From positions 452,294-516,293 of the forward strand of contig NZ_WEZF01000002.1 in assembly GCF_009177065.1 (NCBI RefSeq): a stretch of 64,000 nt of DNA, written 5' to 3'. Position 1 is the first letter of the stretch. Every line of letters starts with the position of its first letter. This document shows positions 1-6,518 of the stretch, piece by piece. Below the pieces are notes generated by a model. The model saw only the letters and a list, made by a program, of their open reading frames with translations, did not search any database and was not told where the DNA came from. This DNA comes from Tautonia marina (GTDB lineage Bacteria; Planctomycetota; Planctomycetia; Isosphaerales; Isosphaeraceae). The position numbers were made by a program, and so were the translations under genes.

Positions 1-740
1 GCAACGTTCTCACAGATATTCAAGGCAATGGCCGTTTTCCCCATACTCGGGCGGGCGGCCAGAATGATGAGCTGCGACCCCTGGAACCCGGTGGTAATGT
101 CGTCGAGGTCGAGCAGGCCGCTGGCGGTCCCGGTGATCGGGTGGCGAGACTCGGATCGGAGGGCGATCCGGTCCATCGCCTCGGTGACGATGTCCTGCAG
201 GTCGACCGTCTCGCCGGTGGCCTGCTCCTCGGCAATCCGGAAGACCTGACGCTCGGCGTTCTGGAGGACCTCGTCGGCCGACTTGATGCTGTCGTAACTA
301 TCTTTGAGGATCTCGTGGGCACCGCCGATGAGCTGACGAAGGACCGACTTCTCACGGACGATGACCGCGTAATGCAAGGCATTCGCGGCGTGGGGCACGC
401 TGTTGATGATCGAGCCGATCAGCTCGTCGCCGCCGAGGCGATCGTATTGCTCGCGGCGCTGGAGTTCCTCGGCCAGGAGCAGGGTGTCGACGGGTCGGCC
501 GAGGTCGTACAGCTCTCGGATGACGGTATAGAGCGTCTGGTGGGCATCGCGGTAGAAGTCGTCGGGCCGGAGCAACGGCACGACATCGTGGAGGACTTCA
601 TTGTCGAGCAAGATCGAGCCGAGCACGCCGCGCTCGGCTTCGAGGTTCTGAGGGGGCAGACGGTCGTCGGGCGGTGCCGACGACGGGGCGGCATTTCTGG
701 GGTGATGACCGTTGCCGTGACCATTGGCGTAGGGGGACAT
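1..740 (-). CDS. dnaB: Replicative DNA helicase DnaB (3' part beyond window)
   Basis: Hexameric helicase that unwinds DNA at the replication fork and recruits primase. The visible 246 codons start MSPYANGHG, pass through a Gly/His/Pro-rich lead of about 25 residues, then the N-terminal primase-binding domain (NLEAERGVLGSILLD...), the linker, and the start of the RecA-like core. The Walker A motif RPSMGKT lies a few codons before the left edge. The C-terminal half of the core is outside the window. It is the last visible gene of the rplY-pth-rpsF-ssb-rplI-dnaB run. The 281-base gap before it contains a terminator-like hairpin, so it may also have its own promoter. Identification is firm; whether an intein sits in the missing part cannot be seen. 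Confidence 0.95.
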   Translation of the reverse strand, partial: MSPYANGHGNGHHPRNAAPSSAPPDDRLPPQNLEAERGVLGSILLDNEVLHDVVPLLRPDDFYRDAHQTLYTVIRELYDLGRPVDTLLLAEELQRREQYDRLGGDELIGSIINSVPHAANALHYAVIVREKSVLRQLIGGAHEILKDSYDSIKSADEVLQNAERQVFRIAEEQATGETVDLQDIVTEAMDRIALRSESRHPITGTASGLLDLDDITTGFQGSQLIILAARPSMGKTAIALNICENV

Positions 741-929
741 CAGCAAGCAGCTCCGACCGATCGCGGGCGGCGAATGGCCGGGCCGACCCCTCGCGGATCA
801 AGCCAAGAGCGGGCGATCGCCGCAGGGCCGAATCCATGGCTCTATCGAAACCTAAGGGAGGCTGCGGTTCGGCCGGCCGACAACCATGAAAAGAGATCGG
901 CCGGATCACGGCACCAACACGAAGGAAAA

Positions 930-966
930 GGGGCGTCCCAGACCCGGAACGAGTCAACCGACGCCC
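930..966 (-). terminator. Terminator-like hairpin between rplI and dnaB
   Basis: Read on the minus strand, GGGCGTC pairs with GACGCCC across a 22-base loop and is followed by CTTTTCC. It lies 56 bases beyond the rplI stop. The long loop and short T run make it a moderate candidate; it could attenuate rather than stop read-through into dnaB. Confidence 0.4.
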
Positions 967-1021
967 ACTTTCCGTCACGATCATGCCCAGTGCATCACGC
1001 CCCAAGAACCAAAGGAGTGGG

Positions 1022-1663
1022 TCAGGCCCCCCCTTCGTCTCCCTCGACGTGCGTGGGGACCACCCAGAGCTTGACCTCGCCGGTGATCTCCATGCCCAGG
1101 TGGATCGGGATGCTGTAGAAGCCAAGCTCCTTGAGCGGCCCTTCGATCCGAACGCTCTCGGCGTCGATCTGCACGCCATCGGTCGCCAGGGCGGCGGCAA
1201 TCTGCTGGGCATTGACCGAGCCGTAGAGGTGACCTTCCTCGTTGGCGTTGGCCTCGATGGTGATCGAGCGCTGGGAGAGCTGAGCGGCGAGATTCTGGAG
1301 GTCGGAACGCTTGGCTTCTTCCAGGGCCTTGAGTCGCGAGCGATGCTTCTCGACGATCCGAAGATTGTGCGGCGTGGCAAAGGTCGCAAGGCCTTGCGGC
1401 AACAGGAAGTTGCGCGCGTATCCCGGTCGAACCTTGACCAGATCGCCCGGCTCACCGAGCTTGGCGACCTTGTTGGTCAAGAGGACGTGCATGTAGCCGT
1501 TCTTCGGTCGGGTCGGGTGGTTGTGTCGGCGTTCCCAACCCGGTCGTCGCGTGGTGCCAAGGATGGCCTGGGCCGCCTGGCTCTGCGACTGGGTATGGGA
1601 CTTGGCTCGGGCCGCCTTGGCGGCGGCCTTGGCCTGCTTGGTCTTGCTGGGGGTCTTGGCCAT
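1022..1663 (-). CDS. rplI: 50S ribosomal protein L9 with N-terminal basic extension
   Basis: Large-subunit ribosomal protein. The canonical L9 fold begins at MHVLLTNKVAKLGEPG (Met58, base 1492) and includes the signature GYARNFLLPQGLA, the long connecting helix, and the C-terminal RNA-binding domain ending VVPTHVEGDEGGA. About 57 residues precede the canonical start: a Lys/Ala/Arg-rich stretch (KTKQAKAAAKAARAK) and a PKNGY junction. Canonical L9 is about 150 residues; this reading is 213. I kept the long start because I recall basic N-terminal tails on L9 of other planctomycetes and because no good ribosome binding site was noted for Met58, but 1492 remains possible. The gene lies 95 bases after ssb with no rpsR between them. 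Confidence 0.9.
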   Translation of the reverse strand: MAKTPSKTKQAKAAAKAARAKSHTQSQSQAAQAILGTTRRPGWERRHNHPTRPKNGYMHVLLTNKVAKLGEPGDLVKVRPGYARNFLLPQGLATFATPHNLRIVEKHRSRLKALEEAKRSDLQNLAAQLSQRSITIEANANEEGHLYGSVNAQQIAAALATDGVQIDAESVRIEGPLKELGFYSIPIHLGMEITGEVKLWVVPTHVEGDEGGA

Positions 1664-1758
1664 GATGTCGCGTCCTCGTCTCGTCGGGCGGCGCGAGCCC
1701 TGCGCCGTCGGCGGGTCGGGCCGTGCAATCGCCTTGCGGTTGCGTGGTACGGGTCGGG

Positions 1759-2295
1759 TCAGAACGGGATATCCTCGTCGCCTTGTTCGTCGTGGCTGGG
1801 GGCCGGTCGGCGAGGAGGAGGAGCGTACGGTCGGGGGCCGGAGCCGTTGGAGGCCCCTCGGGGCTCACTGCTTTCGGGAGCGGCCCGTCGGGGTTCTCGG
1901 GCCGGAGGTTCGTCGTACTCGACATCGTGCCGGGAGGAGGAGGCCCCGGAGTCGTCACTGCGGCGGCTATCGAGGAACTGAACGCGATCGGCCTCGACCT
2001 TGATCTTCGTCCGTCGCTCGCCGCTGTTCCGATCTTCCCAGGAATCCATTTTCAGGAAGCCGTCGACGTGGATCTGGCTGCCCTTCTTGAGATACTGGCA
2101 GCAGTTCTCGGCCTGACGGTTCCAGACGGTGATGTCGATGTACAGGGTTTCCTCGCGGCGATCCCCGTCTTTGGTATTGTAAACGCGGCTGGTGGCCAGT
2201 CGAAGGTCACTGACCGGAGCCCCACTGGGGGTGTATCGCAGCTCGGGGTCATGGGTCAGGCGTCCGATCAGGAACACCTTGTTAAAGTCGGCCAT
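1759..2295 (-). CDS. ssb: Single-stranded DNA-binding protein
   Basis: Binds single-stranded DNA in replication, repair and recombination. It is 178 residues. The N-terminal OB fold (about 1-108) starts MADFNKVFLIGRLTHDPELRYTPSG and contains the usual LRLATSR and DITVWNRQAENC segments. A disordered Ser/Pro/Arg-rich linker follows (about 110-165). The protein ends DEDIPF, the acidic tip that docks partner proteins. It sits between rpsF and rplI, the usual context of bacterial ssb. Confidence 0.96.
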   Translation of the reverse strand: MADFNKVFLIGRLTHDPELRYTPSGAPVSDLRLATSRVYNTKDGDRREETLYIDITVWNRQAENCCQYLKKGSQIHVDGFLKMDSWEDRNSGERRTKIKVEADRVQFLDSRRSDDSGASSSRHDVEYDEPPAREPRRAAPESSEPRGASNGSGPRPYAPPPRRPAPSHDEQGDEDIPF

Positions 2296-2467
2296 CGAGA
2301 CGAACCTCCCCGGCTCCGGACCGGTGGGTCACGGCGGATTGCGGACGGGACTCGGACTCACACCACTAAACGGTTGTCACCTTGGAAGAACCGTACCACA
2401 TGGACCCGCCGGACACAAGCCAAGAAGTCGAATCGGGATGGGCCACCCCGAACGGGACCGGAGCCGA

Positions 2468-2911
2468 TCAGTCGCGGTCGCGGTCGCGGCCCCGGCGTTC
2501 ACCGCGGTCACCCCGATCACCTCGGTCGCGGCGATCGCGGCGATCGTCGTCCTCGGGCGGGCCGCTTTCGTCGGTCGGGGTGAAGGACATGGCCTGGGTC
2601 ACCAGGTGATCGACCAGCTTCGGATGGACCTTGAGGATCAGTTCCCGGACCACCAGCTCATCGAGGTGAAGGTCGGAGACGAGTTCCTTGAGCTTCTCGC
2701 CATCGACCCGGAAGAAGGTCAGCAGATAGCTGCCCTTCTTGTGGGGGCCGATCTGGTAGGCGAGGCGACGGTCGTCCCACTGGCGGCTGGCGACAATCTC
2801 GGCCTCGTGCTTCTTCAGCAGGTCGTGAACGTGCTGTTCCGACTCCTCCCAGGAGGAGGCGACCTTGGTGCTGTCGAGTAGGAACATACCCTCGTACGTA
2901 TTGACCGGCAC
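2468..2911 (-). CDS. rpsF: 30S ribosomal protein S6 with Arg/Asp-rich tail
   Basis: Small-subunit protein that binds 16S rRNA together with S18. It is 147 residues and starts MPVNTYEGMFLLDS. The ferredoxin-like core (1-95) includes WDDRRLAYQIGPHKKGSYLL and a VVRELILKVHP segment. The last 30 or so residues are charged DRRDRGDRG-type repeats, encoded by short direct repeats at about 2470-2545. E. coli S6 also has an acidic tail, but this one is mixed Arg/Asp. Its partner gene rpsR is not in the window. Confidence 0.95.
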   Translation of the reverse strand: MPVNTYEGMFLLDSTKVASSWEESEQHVHDLLKKHEAEIVASRQWDDRRLAYQIGPHKKGSYLLTFFRVDGEKLKELVSDLHLDELVVRELILKVHPKLVDHLVTQAMSFTPTDESGPPEDDDRRDRRDRGDRGDRGERRGRDRDRD

Positions 2912-3149
2912 GGCGGACTCCTCAAGGACATGGGGGTTTCGTGGAGCGTTGGCGGCTGGCGATTCTCGGTCGGGGGTTCCCGCAATCAGGGTCGATCACG
3001 GGCCTGGCCCGAGCGACGGCCTGATAGGAGGGACTGCCAGAGTCGCCAAGGCCCGTCGCTCCTCCCTTCGAAGCGACGGTACTCGAAACCCTTCAGCGTG
3101 TTGCGAAAAAAATGGATTCAGAATCGGAAGAACGGATCACCCTGGCAGG

Positions 3150-3728
3150 TCAGCCACCGACCGCGTTGAACCGGTTCATGGCGGCTTCGAGTCCCTGGGT
3201 GACCCAGACGGCGACGGCCTGGGTGGCTTCGATCAGCGATTCCTCGATCACGGGGCGTTCGGTGTTTCGCCATCGGCCGAGGACGTAGTCGGCGGCATCG
3301 ATCGGGCCGGGATCACCGACACCGATCCGGAGGCGGGGGAACTCCTGGGTGCCAAGCTGGGCGATAATGTCCCGCAACCCTTTCTGGCCCCCGTCGGAGC
3401 CTTTCGGACGGATGCGGAGCTTGCCCAGCGGAAGGCTGATGTCGTCGCAGATGACCAGCAGGTCGGTCGCCGGATCGAGCTTGTAAAACTGGACAGCCTG
3501 CCGGACACTCCGGCCGCTGAGGTTCATGAAGGTCTGGGGCTTCAGGAGCAAGACCCTTCGGAAATCGATTTCGACCTCGGCAAGAAACCCGTCGAACTTC
3601 CGGGAAACAGGGGCCCCGGGGCTTCCCTGGGCCAGCCGGTCGAGCACGTCGAAGCCGACGTTATGACGGGTTCCTTCGTACTTGGGGCCGGGATTGCCCA
3701 GGCCGACAACGACTTTCCGATCGCTCAT
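3150..3728 (-). CDS. pth: Peptidyl-tRNA hydrolase
   Basis: Cleaves peptidyl-tRNA that drops off stalled ribosomes, recycling tRNA. It is 192 residues, the normal size. It opens with VVVGLGNPGPKYEGTRHNVGF, which carries the active-site Asn12 and catalytic His22. KPQTFMNLSG and ICDDISLPLG supply the other conserved substrate-binding residues, including the catalytic Asp. It lies 67 bases downstream of rplY, the common bacterial ctc-pth pair. Confidence 0.96.
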   Translation of the reverse strand: MSDRKVVVGLGNPGPKYEGTRHNVGFDVLDRLAQGSPGAPVSRKFDGFLAEVEIDFRRVLLLKPQTFMNLSGRSVRQAVQFYKLDPATDLLVICDDISLPLGKLRIRPKGSDGGQKGLRDIIAQLGTQEFPRLRIGVGDPGPIDAADYVLGRWRNTERPVIEESLIEATQAVAVWVTQGLEAAMNRFNAVGG

Positions 3729-3795
3729 GATCTGCTGCCCTGGGAGCGGCCCGAACGAGGAGTCTCATTCGAGCCGCGACACCTCGGGGGCAAGG

Positions 3796-4443
3796 TCACT
3801 CCGTCGCCGGAGCCTCACCGCCAGCCTCTGCCTCGCCCTCACCTTCCTGAGCAGCAGCACCGCCACCCGATCCGGCCTTCTTCTCGACGACGTGGACCAG
3901 CATGACGCTCTCATCCGCGTCGGTCGTTACGCCTTCGGGAAGCAAGGGCTTGAGGTCGCGAACGAGGATCGCCTGGCCGAGGCCAAGATCGCCGACTTCC
4001 AGGGTGATCGCCTTCGGAATGGCGTTGGGCTTCGCCTTGATCTTCAGGCTGCGGACGATCTGCTCCAGCCGGCCGCCCAGAGCCAGACCGGCGGGCTCGC
4101 CGTGCAGCTCGATCGCCACTTCCGATTCGACCGTCTCGCCGGCGCCGACCCGGAGAAAATCCAGGTGAATGATGTCTTTGCCCAGGTAGTCCCACTGAAC
4201 ATCCCGGACAACGGCCAGCTCGGTCGTCCCGTCCCAGGCGAGCTGGGCCAGGTGGATCGACCGCTTGAGCATCAGGGCCACATCGTCTTTGGAGAGGGAG
4301 ATGGGGACCGGGTCTTTTTTGTGTCCGTAAATGATCGCCGGTACGCGACCCTGGGCTCGCAGCTTCCGAGCGACTCGGCTGCCGGTGCCCTTGTTTTTTG
4401 CCGGGTCGCGCGGCTCGACCTGGATGGTAACCGCTTCGGCCAT
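3796..4443 (-). CDS. rplY: 50S ribosomal protein L25/CTC (two-domain form)
   Basis: 5S rRNA-binding ribosomal protein of the long general-stress (CTC/TL5) type, 215 residues. Residues 1-95 form the L25 domain (RVARKLRAQGRVPAIIYG), and about 100-190 the TL5 C-terminal beta domain (GLALGGRLEQIVRSLKIKA). An acidic Gly/Glu/Ala tail follows. ATG at 4443 was chosen because it matches the family N-terminus and follows a GGAGGGA sequence. The frame is open for 135 more codons upstream, but that part resembles no L25. It is the first gene of the run leading to dnaB. Confidence 0.93.
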   Translation of the reverse strand: MAEAVTIQVEPRDPAKNKGTGSRVARKLRAQGRVPAIIYGHKKDPVPISLSKDDVALMLKRSIHLAQLAWDGTTELAVVRDVQWDYLGKDIIHLDFLRVGAGETVESEVAIELHGEPAGLALGGRLEQIVRSLKIKAKPNAIPKAITLEVGDLGLGQAILVRDLKPLLPEGVTTDADESVMLVHVVEKKAGSGGGAAAQEGEGEAEAGGEAPATE

Positions 4444-4785
4444 GGGTAAGGGTGTCCGTCCCTCCGTCGCCGGGCCCGCCCATTCCGCGCCAAGCGGGAC
4501 GGGCCGGAACGATCCGGATCGGGAGCTCGCAAGGTCCGAAAGAAACCAGATCCGCTCGTGCTCGACCGTCTGGTGAAGATCGAGACGCATCAGACCTGTG
4601 ATCAAACGAAAAAAACGCCGCCCGCCTGGGCCGCGCATCACGTGATTATGACGATCCTCTGCCCGACCCGCAAGTCCCCAGCCCCCTGCGCGATCCGGTC
4701 TGCCCCTGAGCCGCTGTCCGGCACGCCCGGGAGCGCGGTTGGGAATTGACGTAACCGGTTTTGCCATTGGCACCAGTGCCAATCG

Positions 4786-4805
4786 CGTTGGCTTCGTTTC
4801 GGCAC
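4786..4805 (+). repeat. Dispersed repeat copy (GATTGGCTTCGTTTCGCGC family)
   Basis: CGTTGGCTTCGTTTCGGCAC matches the 19-base repeat found five times at 62709-63042. A second, more diverged copy is TTTGGCTTCGTTCTGC at 4954-4969. Confidence 0.55.
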
Positions 4806-4965
4806 ACCCGGTTGCGGGGATCGAGGGCGCCTCGACCCGCATCGGCACTCGGAATCAGGCGCATGATGCGCCGAGGGTGCGCCATAGGGTGCGCCGAGGA
4901 GCGCCGACGGAATTCGATCCAAGTCGTTTTGCAGCAAGGGTTTTCCATTTCCGTTTGGCTTCGTT

Positions 4966-5102
4966 CTGCTCTGTGGAATACCCCTAGGATTGCTCTGCGT
5001 GCATGCATTGCCGAGAGGCCGTTTACTTCGGAAAAGACAGGGGACAAGCCAGGAACCTCCACGCACGCAATTTCCAGTTTCGGGGAGTATTCCACAGAGC
5101 AG
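4966..5102. repeat. Long inverted repeat around a 97-base spacer
   Basis: The left arm (4966-4984) reads CTGCTCTGTGGAATACCCC. The right arm (5082-5102) is its reverse complement with a two-base insertion; sixteen consecutive bases (CTGCTCTGTGGAATAC) match exactly. The spacer contains partly complementary GCGTGCATGCA and CACGCACGC segments, so the whole could fold into an extended stem. TTCGTT lies directly before the left arm and CTTCGTTCC directly after the right arm. It could be a miniature mobile element or a structured RNA. Confidence 0.6.
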
Positions 5103-5448
5103 CTTCGTTCCGTTTTTTCGGATGTTCGAGGAATCGGGATTTCGGTGAGCGTTTCGAGGGAGAACAACATCCAGCCAAGCATCACGGTAATTGTTGGATT
5201 GCCCCACGATTCGGGCCGTCCGGTTCAGAACGCGGGGGTCTGACCTCCAGGATGATCTGCGGCGTGGGGGGATCAAAGCTTCCAAAAGGGAGGACAGACG
5301 CCTCGAAGGCTCGGGGCCGGCCCGCGAACTCGGGCGGGCACCCCTCTCTGAAAGAATCGGGGAATGGGGGAGGTTCAGTCACAAAATCGGTCGGACGCGC
5401 ACAATCGGCACGCGACCGTGCGATTGAGAGGCAGCGCGAGCGGTTCGA

Positions 5449-6114
5449 TCAGGACGCAAAGAGGGCCAGGATGCGGGGGTCGTCGAGGCGATCGGCATGC
5501 TCATGAGCGTGGGCCAGTCCTGAGGCGGGGCTGTGGTCGTGGGGGATGGCGACGACGAAGGCGCCGGCGGCTCGGGCGGCGGAAACGCCGGCAGGACTGT
5601 CTTCGAGGACAAGCATCGACGAGGGAGCGACCCCGAGGCGGGCGGCGGCGGTCTGGTAGATTTCCGGGTTGGGTTTGCCTCGGGAAACTTCATCACCGCC
5701 AAGGACGAAGGCGAAGTGTTCGATGAGGCGGTGATTGCCGAGCAACCGGAGCGCGTAGGCCCGTCGGGTCGAGGTCGCCACGGCGCGGGGAATGCCAAGC
5801 TCTTGCAACCGACCAAGCAAGGTGAACAACCCGGGCATGGGGTGAACTGCCGTATCGACGAGGGCGTCGAACCGCTGTCGGGCCTCGGCCAGAAGGGCTT
5901 CGGGAGATTCGGTCAACCCGGCCATGGCGATCAGGGCGGGACCCGCCTCCGACTCGGGGCGGCCGATCATGGCAGCCATCATCTCGTGCGTGAAGGTCTT
6001 GCCGCGGTCGGCAAGCATCTCGGCTGCAACACGGAAAAAGAGGGCCTCAGTATCGAAGATCAGGCCGTCCATGTCGAAGGCAACAGCGCGGAGGGGGGCG
6101 GCGGGGGTGGTCAT
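5449..6114 (-). CDS. HAD superfamily hydrolase, beta-phosphoglucomutase-like
   Basis: Probable phosphatase or phosphomutase acting on a small phosphorylated metabolite. The nucleophile motif DMDGLIFDTE is near the N-terminus, followed by a helical cap, then TSTRR (motif II), GKPNPEIYQ (motif III Lys) and VLEDSPAGVSAARAAG (motif IV acidic residues). This is HAD subfamily I with the C1 cap, the group of phosphoglycolate phosphatase and beta-phosphoglucomutase. ATG at 6114 (MTTPAAPLR) puts the motif at the usual distance; an in-frame ATG at 6156 adds 14 residues. The substrate cannot be predicted. Confidence 0.85.
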   Translation of the reverse strand: MTTPAAPLRAVAFDMDGLIFDTEALFFRVAAEMLADRGKTFTHEMMAAMIGRPESEAGPALIAMAGLTESPEALLAEARQRFDALVDTAVHPMPGLFTLLGRLQELGIPRAVATSTRRAYALRLLGNHRLIEHFAFVLGGDEVSRGKPNPEIYQTAAARLGVAPSSMLVLEDSPAGVSAARAAGAFVVAIPHDHSPASGLAHAHEHADRLDDPRILALFAS

Positions 6115-6518
6115 GCCAGTTCGTCGAGGAAGGTCGGGGAGGGGAAAGGGGATCATCCTAACGGCGAGCGCGGGGGCGCGCCGAGCGGGTCCTCAATGGC
6201 ACAGCTGGACGCCGCCGGTCGTCTTGATTCCCTGTGGCTCGGCGACGCGGAACGAGGCACAGAGGGGAATCGGACATGACGCAGAGACGCGGAGGCGCAG
6301 AGAAGCGGGAGAAAAGAGGTGAAAGAGCGAGAAGAGAGAGGAGAGAAAAGGGATGAGGAGACTCCGAAGACGTGACGCCGACTCCGAGGAAAGGGGAACC
6401 GCAAGAGGCGCAATCGGCCAGCGATCGGGCGCCGGTCGCTTGACCCGGGAGCCGGATCGCGGCACGTTGGAGCACGAAGGCGGCCCCCGGGCCGGTCGAT
6501 CGAGCCTTGCGAGAGGGG
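6115..6518. other. Intergenic region with SSR-like repeat and purine tract
   Basis: Separates the minus-strand HAD gene from the plus-strand ATPase operon, so it must hold promoters in both directions; none is clear. 6279-6305 is a degenerate tandem of ACGCAGAG/GCGGAGGCGCAGAG units. It is followed by an almost pure A/G tract (about 6298-6358). No gene is supported. Confidence 0.6.
6279..6358. repeat. GCAGAGACGC-type repeat plus polypurine tract
   Basis: Short degenerate repeats (ACGCAGAGACGCGGAGGC, then GCAGAG) run into about 55 bases that are nearly all A or G on the plus strand. I recall very similar GCGCAGAG/ACGCAGAG strings as non-coding repeats in unrelated bacterial genomes. Its role is unknown; the polypurine part could form triplex DNA or act as a spacer. 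Confidence 0.5.

Larger units (their letters stand above)
4444..5448. other. Non-coding island with repeats, no convincing gene
   Basis: About 1 kb between rplY and the HAD gene. It holds an 8-base palindrome ATTGGCACcaGTGCCAAT (4766-4783), a dispersed-repeat copy at 4786-4805, a cluster of GGTGCGCC-like units (about 4875-4910), a partial repeat at 4954-4969 and a large inverted repeat (4966-5102). Frames open here are low-complexity and lack family resemblance. Promoters for rplY must lie in its left part, but none stands out. Confidence 0.6.

Noticed and set aside
141..1118. Long plus-strand reading frame across dnaB
   Set aside because: Antisense to dnaB, whose minus-strand protein sequence is unmistakable. 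High GC content opens the opposite frame.
4638..5285. 215-codon minus-strand frame in the island after rplY
   Set aside because: No family resemblance; spans the inverted repeat and dispersed repeats.
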